Shown in pieces: positions 9,200 through 16,316 of a stretch of 34,621 nucleotides of DNA. The stretch is from Oscillospiraceae bacterium (GTDB lineage: Bacteria; Bacillota; Clostridia; Oscillospirales; Ruminococcaceae). Numbering within the stretch: position 1 is the first letter of the stretch; every line of letters starts with the position of its first letter. A program made the position numbers and the translations under genes. Location of the stretch: assembly GCA_022511485.1 (NCBI GenBank), contig JAFLUJ010000003.1:1-34621 (forward strand). The letters run 5' to 3'. Below the pieces are notes generated by a model. That model did not search any database. It worked only from the letters and a program-made list of their open reading frames with translations, and was not told the origin of the DNA.

Positions 9200-12127
9200 T
9201 CAGGAATCAAGTCCGAGATTCTCTCGTTTTCTTGTGATCTCTCTGTTGATGTCTATATTGTACCACCGCAGTGTTTCTCTTGGATTTTCCTTGTCGTTTA
9301 CAACCGCTCTGAATGCGTTCATGATACTTCTTGTTACAACGTATGCGGAAGGAACTACAGGGATCTCCTCCAGCTGATCCATCTGATAAAGTATCTTATC
9401 AAGATCCTTATTGGACCAGTTAAGCTGCTTGAGAGCTTCAACGTTTGCGCTGTCGAAACGTCCGAGAGGACCCATTACGCCTTCTACGTTCTGACCGTAT
9501 TCTATCATTGTATCCGTATCGGTAAACCACTTGATGAACTCCCAGGCTGTCTGGGTGTCCTTGCAGCTTGAAAGTATTACAGCACCTGAGCCGTTTGAGT
9601 TAGCGGCGTTGGAGATGCTTCCGTCTGCCTGAAGTGTTCCGGGTATCGGACAGAAGTCCCACAGTCCCTTTATTTCAGGAGCAGCCATATTAAGCTGATT
9701 GTAGAATGTGCAGTAGTTCTGAATAACTATAGGAGCTTCACCTGTTCTGAAACGTGTGAATGCGTCGTATGTCTGGTCGAACTTATAGATATTATAGAAG
9801 TCGGTCCATGTAGCGAATGCGTCAACTGCTGCATTGGAATCGAAATTCGTTGCTGTCTGGTCGTCGTTGTAATAGTTGGTGCCCGACTGGAGCATCAGAA
9901 GTGCGAATGTGTGTCCTGCTTCTGTTGCCGGCGAGATGGAAACACCGCCCGATACTACACCAGGCAGGATAAGTCCCGGCTGGAGATATTTTCTCTGCAT
10001 AGCGGGAAGCATATCTATCAGCTCATCCCATGTTGCCGGTGCGGTATCCATACCGACCTCGGAAAGTATATCCTTACGGTAGAACATCATTGGGAAGCTT
10101 CTGTTGATAGGTATTGCATAAACGTTTCCGTCGTATGTATACTGTACCATAGCATTTCTCTGGAAACGTTTTGCCACATCGTCAAAGCCGTCCATATCAT
10201 TAAGAGGAATTACCAGATCTCGCAGGGCAAGGTTTACAGGGAACTCGCCTCCTACAAACAGCGAGGCATCCGGACCTTTGCCTGCAAGGACGGCTTCCAT
10301 GATAGCGCCCTGTACAAGGTTGATGGCTACCTGTGTGCTGTGCTCGGGATTGAACTCGGCGTCAACAAGCTGTTTGATAACGTTTGTCTGGTCACGTCCG
10401 AGACCTACCCACACGTTTATGGAATCTCTTGTAGTATCGGAAAGCTGTGTATAATCCTCAAAGAATGAATTTATAAATCCTTGGAGACCGAAGATAAAGC
10501 TCTTCCAGAGGTTTGGTTTTACCTTTGTGAAATCTCCGCTGGCAGGAACGAGCTCGATAAAGTCGATAACAAGGGGCTGCTCACGGTACTGTCTCATCCA
10601 TGATGAAACAGAGGAAACGTTATCCTTGATCGAGCCGTTAGAGATCATATCCGGGATCTTATGGGGCTTTTCCGAGCCTCTTTCAAGGACTGTTGCAAGT
10701 CTTTCAAGAGCGGCAGCCTCAGTACCCTTCTGATTTGCCAGCTTTTCGATGTTGTCCTCAACGCCGAGAAGCTGTGCTGACATTTCAGCGAACACTGTTG
10801 TCAGCTCTGGGATCTCCTTGTGAACATAGTAGTCGGTATATTTATCCGGAGAAGGTCCTGTTATCATCAGGATCTGCATATAATACTGGTTTGCGGTATA
10901 AACGATCTCGTCGAGATAGCGCATTGCCTCGCCGATCTCTCCCGGGATAACTTCAAGAGCCAGCTCATGCTTGCCTGCGTCGAGGTAAACATATATCGGA
11001 TCTCCGTTTTCGTCCTCGGGAACTACTAGGATCCAGTCGTCGTCGTACTCAAACTTGATCTGAGCAAGTTTTTCGTTGGGAACTTTTCCGTCGATATAAA
11101 GTCTGCGGTTTGTATAAAGACCTCTCAGAACGTTCTGCTTTGCCTTTATGCCGATCTTGTAGTATCCCGCAGTATCAACGGTCATTTCCCAGGTAATCAT
11201 CTGACCCGCGTTATCCCATGTGCCGTCACCCACTGTATTATAGCGCTGTTTGGAGGGGTGATTCAGATTGCCCGAATTATCCTCGGTGAGGTAGGAGCTT
11301 CTGTCATATGTAGGGAAAAGGGTCTGGGAATTTGTATAAATATACTGTTCGCCCTGTATCTTTATACTTGATGCGCCGGAATTCTGTGCAAGGTCAGAAT
11401 CCGAAGGCTTCACATAAGCATCGTAGTCTCCAATATTGCAGAGCTTGATATATTCAATGGCTACGCCTGCCCGCTCCGATTCAAAGGAGATGGTATGCTG
11501 ACCCGCTTCAAGATTGAAATAAAGCGGTTCGTTGAAAAGACCGTCCACGTCGTATGCCATACGTGTCACCCATTTAGGTGTTTGTATCTGAGGCGGACGT
11601 ATTTCATTATCCTTGCTGTCCAGCTTTATGGGATATGCGCTGTTCCAGACATGATCCAGCGTTAAACGGGTGGCTGTATCATAGGGAGACTCGCCGTCCA
11701 GCAGGACTGAAAGCTCTGTGATGGTAGTGACCTCAAGAGGGTAGTAGCTTATCTCCATCTGGTATGCTCCGGATTCGGGAACGTCCACGGTATAATCGAC
11801 CCGTCCCTCATCGTTTGACCAGACGAGGACGTTATCTCTGCCCTCGAATGTTGTTACTTCCGCATCTGCGAGATTATCCTTTCCGGAGTAGCTCAGCACA
11901 GCTTCCTTATCCGGACGTTTTGCATCTGCGATCTCGTCATAGTACTCGCTGTAGGTTTTCTGCTTGAATGAAGCACTCACCTCACCGAGACTGACCCCGG
12001 TCTCCGCGGCGGGAGGTTCGCCCGCGCTGTCTTCGGCGGCGGCGGGAAAAGCAGGAAGCATAGGAATACAAACAAGAACTGCCAGCGCTGCCGAAAGCAG
12101 ACGCTTAAAATTCGTTTTCCTTGACAA
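9200..12127 (-). CDS. Large extracellular solute-binding protein with N-terminal carbohydrate-binding-like domains
   Basis: I choose the TTG start at 12127 (M-SRKTNFKRLLSAALAVLV), because an AAAGGTGG site lies 8-9 nt upstream. A GTG at 12139 is in frame but overlaps that site. The protein has ~975 residues, more than twice a usual family 1 binding protein. Order of parts: signal peptide without lipobox; a galactose-binding-like beta domain (~60-230, with RDNVLVWSNDEGRVDYTVDVP and LDGESPYD); a second similar domain (~260-415, WEMTVDTAGYYKIGIKA, YIDGKVP, LDAGKHEL); a helical connector; and a C-terminal family 1 substrate-binding domain (~545-930, with AVLAGKGPDASLFVGGEFP, YAIPINRSFPMMFYRKDIL, TWDELIDML, SSCKDTQTAWEFIKWFT). 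It captures an oligosaccharide outside the cell and hands it to the permeases encoded next. No anchor is visible, so retention may rely on the beta domains. Confidence 0.93.
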   Translation of the reverse strand: MSRKTNFKRLLSAALAVLVCIPMLPAFPAAAEDSAGEPPAAETGVSLGEVSASFKQKTYSEYYDEIADAKRPDKEAVLSYSGKDNLADAEVTTFEGRDNVLVWSNDEGRVDYTVDVPESGAYQMEISYYPLEVTTITELSVLLDGESPYDTATRLTLDHVWNSAYPIKLDSKDNEIRPPQIQTPKWVTRMAYDVDGLFNEPLYFNLEAGQHTISFESERAGVAIEYIKLCNIGDYDAYVKPSDSDLAQNSGASSIKIQGEQYIYTNSQTLFPTYDRSSYLTEDNSGNLNHPSKQRYNTVGDGTWDNAGQMITWEMTVDTAGYYKIGIKAKQNVLRGLYTNRRLYIDGKVPNEKLAQIKFEYDDDWILVVPEDENGDPIYVYLDAGKHELALEVIPGEIGEAMRYLDEIVYTANQYYMQILMITGPSPDKYTDYYVHKEIPELTTVFAEMSAQLLGVEDNIEKLANQKGTEAAALERLATVLERGSEKPHKIPDMISNGSIKDNVSSVSSWMRQYREQPLVIDFIELVPASGDFTKVKPNLWKSFIFGLQGFINSFFEDYTQLSDTTRDSINVWVGLGRDQTNVIKQLVDAEFNPEHSTQVAINLVQGAIMEAVLAGKGPDASLFVGGEFPVNLALRDLVIPLNDMDGFDDVAKRFQRNAMVQYTYDGNVYAIPINRSFPMMFYRKDILSEVGMDTAPATWDELIDMLPAMQRKYLQPGLILPGVVSGGVSISPATEAGHTFALLMLQSGTNYYNDDQTATNFDSNAAVDAFATWTDFYNIYKFDQTYDAFTRFRTGEAPIVIQNYCTFYNQLNMAAPEIKGLWDFCPIPGTLQADGSISNAANSNGSGAVILSSCKDTQTAWEFIKWFTDTDTMIEYGQNVEGVMGPLGRFDSANVEALKQLNWSNKDLDKILYQMDQLEEIPVVPSAYVVTRSIMNAFRAVVNDKENPRETLRWYNIDINREITRKRENLGLDS

Positions 12128-12155
12128 CAGATAGACCACCTTTCATATAACTTAA

Positions 12156-12276
12156 CCTGTCCCAAGGCTGAGCCTTGACCCATGCCGTTGCACACTTTTT
12201 TCAGCAGAGTAAAATACAACACGGATATTTCATTTGCTCTCAAAAGCTACAAAATCATAAGCCGAGCCTTGACAGG
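12156..12276 (-). repeat. Structured repeat, copy 1, in the leader of the ABC operon
   Basis: Ends CCTGTC and GACAGG close a ~121-nt unit; the imperfect terminal inverted repeat extends inward (CCAAGGCTGAGCCTT against AAGGCTCGGCTT). On the minus strand it contains a hairpin ACTCTGCTG...AACGGCATGGGT that needs G-U pairs, and the self-complementary AAGGCTCAGCCTT. A second copy with the same core lies at 23203-23315. It falls wholly in the 5' untranslated leader of the solute-binding protein gene, ending about 16 nt before the ribosome-binding site, so it could act as an RNA regulator. The second copy's location inside a terminator loop argues for a mobile intergenic repeat. Confidence 0.6.
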
Positions 12277-12349
12277 ATAAAGTGTTAGTTTTGTGTCAAT
12301 TGCAAAAAATTTAGTTGTTCGTGTGGAAAAAATTCAGCGTTATATAATT

Positions 12350-12378
12350 ATTATACCAATCCGGCGATTATTTGTCAA
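12350..12378 (-). promoter_or_regulatory. Promoter of the carbohydrate ABC operon
   Basis: On the minus strand TTGACA (12378-12373), a 17-nt spacer and TATAAT (12355-12350) form a full consensus vegetative promoter. Transcription should start near 12342, giving a ~215-nt leader that holds the structured repeat. Nothing like a clear CcpA cre box was recognised. Confidence 0.85.
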
Positions 12379-12531
12379 GTATTTTTAGTGAATTTTGTTC
12401 AGAAAATCTCATTTTTTATGCCAGAAAATTATGGTTTTTTAATAGTTTTACCTTCATTGTCTATGGTTTTACTATATGATGTGATTGTGTGGTGTTATGC
12501 ATATCATATATTGATGTTTTGTCCGCAGATG

Positions 12532-12563
12532 AAAAAAGCTCCCCTGTTCGGAGGAGCTTTTTT
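12532..12563. terminator. Strong bidirectional terminator
   Basis: AAAAAGCTCC and GGAGCTTTTTT form a GC-cored stem flanked by A and T runs, so it works on either strand. On the minus strand it follows, by ~100 nt, a TTGACA-17-TACAAT promoter at 12670-12642. No plus-strand gene precedes it. The arrangement resembles the promoter-RNA-terminator layout of the toxin-antitoxin modules nearby. Confidence 0.7.
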
Positions 12564-12659
12564 GTCTGACAATCAGCACAAAAATCCAAATAGCAAACAG
12601 AATCCCCGGGGTCACACCCTCAGGATACTGCATTTCAAGTATATTGTACACCATGATTT

Positions 12660-12911
12660 TACATTTGTCAAGTGCTTTTTACCTCATGCGGATAAGTTCC
12701 CTTGTGCGTTCATCTGCGCTCATTTTATATACTGGCCTGTATGCCCTTCTGAATCCCTGCTATATTTGTAGTTTCCAACATATCGAACTCCTCCTTGCTA
12801 TCCGCTTTTATGAACCGGAGCCATAGCTCCTTACGTTTGCTTTTTTCAATATCCCCGGGGATCTTGTTAAGCTCAAAGAAGTGTATAGACATTTTGTCTG
12901 AGAGTTTTTTG
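12660..12911 (-). pseudogene. Fragment of an Rpn-type (PD-(D/E)XK) nuclease/transposase gene
   Basis: On the minus strand the frame reads NKKLSDKMSIHFFELNKIPG, then ELWLRFIKADSKEEFDML, GIQKGIQASI, stop, KMSADERTRELIRMR, stop, KALDK. Both the motif order (IHFFEL-K-P, ELWLRFI, MSADERTRELxRMR-KAL) and the spacing match the C-terminal half of the Rpn/PDDEXK transposase-like family, as I know it from Clostridia. The nuclease core upstream is missing and two in-frame stops interrupt the rest, so the gene is dead. The 5' break point coincides with the promoter of toxin module A (TTGACT at 12912), and the 3' end runs into another TTGACA promoter. ATG 12892 opens a residual 55-codon frame that probably has no function. 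Confidence 0.75.
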
Positions 12912-12940
12912 TTGACTTATGGCAAAACATATGTTATACT
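12912..12940 (+). promoter_or_regulatory. Promoter of toxin A
   Basis: TTGACT (12912-12917), 17 nt, TATACT (12935-12940). The spacer contains GGCAAAACATATGT with the palindrome ACATATGT, which also occurs at the same place in the promoter of toxin B and, one base changed, in relic C. The start site should lie near 12947. Confidence 0.85.
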
Positions 12941-12998
12941 ATAAACAGAGCACACCTAACGGTGGACGGTTGCTCCTGAAAAGGAGGTGATAACCGAG

Positions 12999-13091
12999 AT
13001 GATCACATTGGCGGAGATTCTCCAGTTCATGTCACTCATTGTAGACGTTATCTCGCTATGCTTTCTTGTCTCAAAAAACAAGAAAAAGTAG
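12999..13091 (+). CDS. Small hydrophobic type I toxin A (holin-like/Fst-like peptide)
   Basis: ATG 12999 lies behind a perfect AAGGAGGTGAT site. The 30-residue product MITLAEILQFMSLIVDVISL plus CFLVSKNKKK has one membrane helix and a lysine-rich tail, like the putative holin-like toxins (Hol-Tox, related to TxpA/BsrG and Fst) of Firmicutes, which damage or depolarise the membrane when overproduced. The mRNA leader has two hairpins: GAGCA...TGCTC (12948-12975) and CTCCT-GAAA-AGGAG (12973-12986), the second of which hides the ribosome-binding site. It converges on an antisense RNA with a shared terminator (13113-13157). Peptides B (16089-16193) and D (30925-31014) share the ISL motif and the K-x-KK end. 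Toxicity is inferred from the family and layout. Confidence 0.8.
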   Translation: MITLAEILQFMSLIVDVISLCFLVSKNKKK

Positions 13092-13112
13092 TCGTTTTTA
13101 TATTTTATACAT

Positions 13113-13157
13113 ATAAAAATAGCCGCCCAGCTCCGACAAGTTGGCGGCTATTTTTAT
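13113..13157. terminator. Bidirectional terminator of module A
   Basis: ATAAAAATAGCCGCC (13113-13127) pairs with GGCGGCTATTTTTAT (13143-13157). It ends both the toxin mRNA (plus) and the antitoxin RNA (minus), so the two RNAs are complementary over the stem and loop. Sharing a terminator between convergent partners is the par/Fst type layout. Confidence 0.9.
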
Positions 13158-13203
13158 AACCAATAACTAAAGGAGCAGCCGTTCATCGGTGTGCTCTTTT
13201 TAT
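13113..13203 (-). ncRNA. Antitoxin RNA A
   Basis: A consensus minus-strand promoter, TTGACA (13238-13233), 17 nt, TATAAT (13215-13210), starts an RNA near 13203 that ends at the shared terminator, about 90 nt. Its 5' hairpin (13196-13172) reads GAGCACACCGATGAACGG and then CTGCTCC, nearly the same as in antitoxin RNAs B and D. The downstream CUCCUUU is complementary to AAAGGAG in the ribosome-binding region of toxin A, and CACCG in the loop can pair with CGGUG in the toxin leader. It should block translation of the toxin. No open reading frame is seen. Confidence 0.8.
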
Positions 13204-13437
13204 GTTTTCATTATACACCACACTTCCGCATTTGTCAAGTGTTTTCATAAAAATAGCGGGTAGGGCATAGAAAAAATGATCTATCCTCTATTTTCTATCT
13301 CTCTATCCTCTAATAAAAGCGGCGCTGCCCGTTCTGCATCCGGACAGCGCCTATTGATGTTAGAATAACGTACAATTACTCAAAGTAACCGTTGTTATAC
13401 TTTCATGAAATTCAAGACATTTATATCTGTCTTTAAA
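13158..13437. other. Intergenic region with a terminator for the surface protein gene
   Basis: Besides the antitoxin A promoter, it holds a stem GGCGCTG (13321-13327) with CAGCGCC (13345-13351), extended by further pairs and followed on the minus strand by a T-rich run. This is the likely terminator of the 698-residue surface protein gene. Bases 13280-13312 hold a short imperfect direct repeat of CTATCCTCT. No gene is seen. Confidence 0.7.
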
Positions 13438-15534
13438 TTAGCCTCTCTTCTTAGCAACTACTGCTGCTGCTGCGAGAGCTACAGGGATAACTGCGAGAGC
13501 TACGGAAGCATTACCTGTCTTAGGGTTCTCTGCTACTGCAGGAGCTGCCTCTGTTACTACAGGAGCCTCTGTCTCAGGAGTTACGTCTACTTCTTCATCT
13601 TCATCGCCGCCGAGGTCGATGTCCTCGTCCATGTCGATATCCTCGTCGAGTGTATCTAACTCACCTTCTACGCCAGCGTCAGCGGATACATCCTCTTCCT
13701 CACGGAGAGCAAGAACTACATCGAGAGAATCCCAGAACCATGTCTGTGATGTAGCAAGACCCATTGTGCTGATGTAGAGAGCTCTGTCGTTTGTGATACC
13801 CTTCTCAGCAGCTGCGTCAACAATGTCATCCCAGCTGAAGGAGATGGATGTCTGAGCCCAGTCAAAGTACTCTGTGTTGGAGAGGCTCATTGTGAGACCG
13901 CCGTTAACTACGAGAGCGCCAGCGAAGAGGTTAACGCCTGCCCAATCCATACCTGTGAATGTGGAGAGCTCGAAGTCATAGAGAGGATAGAGGTGCTGAC
14001 CGAATGCCATGTACTGGCTGGATACCCAATCCTTCCATGTATCGCTTGTGTATGTGCCGTAGAGATCATTATTAAAATCATCTGCACCGCCGTTAGTAGG
14101 TGAGCAGAGGTTTACAGGCTGTGTAGCTGTGTTGAACTTAAATGTTACATCGTAGTTCTGTACAGCGTCGTTAAGTACTGCGCCTACGTTGGAGTAAGAA
14201 CCGTAGTTACCGCTGAGACCAAGACCCTTGAAGATGTTCTTGTTTACAGAAGCTGCACCAGCATTTACTGCCTGTGTCTCAAGGTATCTGATGATATCGC
14301 CGTCGAACCAGTCATCAGCGTCAGCGCCCCATACGCCAAGGTATGTTCTGCCAACACCTGTTGTTGTATCGGTCATGTAAGGAGCGAATGCGTAAGAACC
14401 AGCTGTGAAGCCAGCAGCAACGCCGTCAAAACCTGTCTTTACGCCAGCACCAGCACCAATCTTAACAGTGAAGTTGTCGCCTACAGCTACAGTACCCCAA
14501 ACGCCAGCAGTACCGCCTAAGTCATTATCTACTGTAGGATCTACAGCAGGAACTTCTGCACTTCCGAGGTTTACTATAATTGTCTCTGCTGCAGTGTAAG
14601 GACCTGCATCTATTGTAAGACCCCATTCACCGAAATCTACGCCGAGATCAGTAGTACCAGCATCCTTAACTACCCAGTTGCCTTCGTTATTTACTACGAA
14701 TGTAATTGTTGTTTCACCAGTAGCTGCTGCATATGCCCAAGCCTTCTTATTAAGAGTTGACTGACGAGCAATAGTTGCAGTTCCGCTATATGTTCCGGCT
14801 CCAAGTGTAGCATCAACAGCAGGTACTGCAGGTGAGCCAGCACTAGTTACTGTGATTGTAACTTCCTGACCAGCTACATAACCATCAGGAACGCCTACGA
14901 GGTTGCACCAGCCGCCTGCTGCAGCACCAGCATCAAAATCGCTTGCGATGATCTGTGCAGCACCGCCAGCAACAGGAGTGCTGATCTCAACACCGAGTTC
15001 GCCCTTTGCAATAGCACCGTTTATATCAGCGAGGCTGCCGTATTTCTTAGCGTCAAGACCATTGTAGCTAACTGTTACCTTAAGGTCAACCTTGCTGGAT
15101 GCAATAAGAACGGGCTTGCCATCCTTCTGTGTTACTGTATCAGCAGCAACTACAGGGATTGTAAGTGTATCGCCTGTGTTATCGAGGAGCTTCTCACCAG
15201 CTACGCTGTACTCAGAACCCCAAGTAGCGTGTGTAGCGAGCATTTCCTGAATAATGCCTACACCGCCTGTGGATGTTGTGTAAGTACCGGATACCTTGAA
15301 TACATCGCCCCAAGCATTACCCTGAATAACCTTAAGAGTAACATTCGTGTCTGCTGCAAGAGCAAGGTTCTGGAATGTAGCAGTAACTGTTACCTTAGCA
15401 TCAGCCTTGGACTGCTTTTCTCTTACGAGACTATAAGTAAGTGTTTTAGCTTCGAGAGCGGAAGCTGTTGTAGCCATTGCAGATACGGCTACGGATGCTG
15501 CTGCAACTGCAGCGATTGTCTTTTTCATGTTCAT
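13438..15534 (-). CDS. Large cell-wall-anchored surface protein with acidic stalk
   Basis: The start at 15534 has an AAGGAGG site 8 nt upstream. The 698-residue protein has a signal peptide (MNMKKTIAAVAAASVAVSAM, cleaved near ASA), ~600 residues of beta-rich, Gly/Ala/Thr-rich sequence with few Cys and several Ig- or cohesin-like strands, then an acidic stalk (~620-655: DTLDEDIDMDEDIDLGGDED), a Pro/Glu/Thr spacer and the C-terminal sorting signal ENPKTG, a hydrophobic helix and KKRG. The NPKTG pentapeptide is an LPXTG variant, so a sortase should couple it to the wall. I do not recognise the main domain. It may be an adhesin or a glycan-binding scaffold. It has its own consensus promoter and a terminator, i.e. 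it is monocistronic. Confidence 0.85.
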   Translation of the reverse strand: MNMKKTIAAVAAASVAVSAMATTASALEAKTLTYSLVREKQSKADAKVTVTATFQNLALAADTNVTLKVIQGNAWGDVFKVSGTYTTSTGGVGIIQEMLATHATWGSEYSVAGEKLLDNTGDTLTIPVVAADTVTQKDGKPVLIASSKVDLKVTVSYNGLDAKKYGSLADINGAIAKGELGVEISTPVAGGAAQIIASDFDAGAAAGGWCNLVGVPDGYVAGQEVTITVTSAGSPAVPAVDATLGAGTYSGTATIARQSTLNKKAWAYAAATGETTITFVVNNEGNWVVKDAGTTDLGVDFGEWGLTIDAGPYTAAETIIVNLGSAEVPAVDPTVDNDLGGTAGVWGTVAVGDNFTVKIGAGAGVKTGFDGVAAGFTAGSYAFAPYMTDTTTGVGRTYLGVWGADADDWFDGDIIRYLETQAVNAGAASVNKNIFKGLGLSGNYGSYSNVGAVLNDAVQNYDVTFKFNTATQPVNLCSPTNGGADDFNNDLYGTYTSDTWKDWVSSQYMAFGQHLYPLYDFELSTFTGMDWAGVNLFAGALVVNGGLTMSLSNTEYFDWAQTSISFSWDDIVDAAAEKGITNDRALYISTMGLATSQTWFWDSLDVVLALREEEDVSADAGVEGELDTLDEDIDMDEDIDLGGDEDEEVDVTPETEAPVVTEAAPAVAENPKTGNASVALAVIPVALAAAAVVAKKRG

Positions 15535-15672
15535 GAAAAAATCCTCCTTGTTTTGTTTTAATTTTTTTCTTTATATTTATTTCCAAAATAAAATGGAAAT
15601 CAATATTAGTTGGACAGGCTGTCCGGAGTGACCGTTTTGGATAACCCGGGAGTTTTGCCTATCACGCTTATA
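15535..15672 (-). promoter_or_regulatory. Structured 5' leader of the surface protein gene
   Basis: The ~130-nt leader has two compact self-complementary blocks: GGACAGGCTGTCC (15612-15624) and GATAACCCGGGAGTTTTGCCTATC-like sequence (15640-15663) with a CCCGGG core. Read on the minus strand, GTGA and TCAC can also close a larger stem around the second block. I could not match it to a known riboswitch class. It could also be a 5' stabiliser of an abundant mRNA. Confidence 0.4.
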
Positions 15673-15701
15673 ATTCTAACATTTTGTTTTGAAAGTGTCA
15701 A
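15673..15701 (-). promoter_or_regulatory. Promoter of the surface protein gene
   Basis: Minus strand TTGACA (15701-15696), 17 nt, TAGAAT (15678-15673). Farther upstream (15795-15835) GTAACC/TTGTAAC words recur; GGTTAC words also occur upstream of the small anchored protein at 34480-34505. Confidence 0.75.
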
Positions 15702-15955
15702 TGTACAGTATAAACAAAAATTTAAATCAAAAATAATGACAAGCGCACAGATTTCAACAAAAAATTAAAGGATGGCAAAAATCTGCACAAAATTTTAGTA
15801 ACCAAAATGCAATAATTGTAACACTTTTGTAACCTTGTCCGTATCCGGGACGGGATGCATATACATATAAATCGTATGGGGGGATGGGGTCAATATGATC
15901 TTTTTGCTATTCGGGGGATATACATATTATATATTTGTGCTTTTTTTAAAAATGC

Positions 15956-15984
15956 TTGACAAAAGAAATTTTATGATGTATAAT
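15956..15984 (+). promoter_or_regulatory. Promoter of antitoxin RNA B
   Basis: TTGACA (15956-15961), 17 nt, TATAAT (15979-15984): full consensus, stronger than the toxin promoters. That fits the need for excess antitoxin. Confidence 0.85.
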
Positions 15985-15990
15985 ATTAAC

Positions 15991-16081
15991 ATAAAGGGCA
16001 CGCCGATGAACGGCTGCTCCCTTTATATTAGTTGTTTAATGAAAAAACAGCCGCACGTTGGGAACTGGGCGGCTGTTTTTT
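15991..16081 (+). ncRNA. Antitoxin RNA B
   Basis: The RNA should run from about 15991 to the shared terminator, ~90 nt. Its 5' hairpin (GGGCACGCCGATGAACGG, then CTGCTCC) matches antitoxins A and D. The following CUCCCUUU is complementary to the AAAGGG in the ribosome-binding site of toxin B. Convergent with toxin B on the minus strand. Confidence 0.8.
16042..16081. terminator. Bidirectional terminator of module B
   Basis: AAAAAACAGCCGC (16042-16054) pairs with GCGGCTGTTTTTT (16069-16081). It is shared by the toxin B mRNA and antitoxin RNA B. Confidence 0.9.
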
Positions 16082-16088
16082 GTCTGCC

Positions 16089-16193
16089 TTACTTTTTCTT
16101 GTTGCCTTTAATAATAGCAACAGTAAGGGAGATAACAGAGAGAAGCACTGTCGTATACAGAAATAAACATTCGTATGTAACATAAGCATCCAT
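16089..16193 (-). CDS. Small hydrophobic type I toxin B
   Basis: Too short for most gene callers. ATG 16193 follows a GAAAGGGGG site. The 34-residue product begins MDAYVTYECLFLYTTVLLSV, continues ISLTVAIIKG and ends NKKK, i.e. one membrane helix plus a lysine tail. It shares ISLT and the KKK end with peptides D and A. The leader folds CCCTTTC against GAAAGGG, hiding the ribosome-binding site as in toxin A. Its promoter (16288-16260) sits directly behind the terminator of the small membrane protein gene 16316-16492. Assignment to the holin-like type I toxins rests on layout and peptide type. Confidence 0.78.
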   Translation of the reverse strand: MDAYVTYECLFLYTTVLLSVISLTVAIIKGNKKK

Positions 16194-16259
16194 GCTACCA
16201 ACCCCCTTTCTGTAATGAAAGGGAGCAGCCATCCACCGTTTTAGGCGTGTCCAGATAAT

Positions 16260-16288
16260 ATTATAACATATGTTCTGCCAAATGTCAA
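16260..16288 (-). promoter_or_regulatory. Promoter of toxin B
   Basis: Minus strand TTGACA (16288-16283), spacer TTTGGCAGAACATATGT of 17 nt, TATAAT (16265-16260). The spacer keeps GGCA, then AACATATGT, as in toxin A; the shared ACATATGT palindrome may be an operator. Confidence 0.85.
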
Positions 16289-16289
16289 C

Positions 16290-16316
16290 AAAAAATCCCC
16301 TGAACGGGGATTTTTT
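16290..16316 (-). terminator. Terminator behind the small membrane protein gene
   Basis: AAAAAATCCCC and GGGGATTTTTT form a short strong stem that begins within the stop codon of the preceding minus-strand gene. It separates that gene from the toxin B promoter. Confidence 0.85.

Noticed and set aside
12388-12771. 127-codon plus-strand frame
   Set aside because: It crosses a strong terminator and lies antisense to the Rpn fragment; no ribosome-binding site.
13405-13659. Cys/Tyr-rich plus-strand frame
   Set aside because: Antisense shadow of the C-terminus of the surface protein; the apparent Cys clusters come from the complement of Ala codons.
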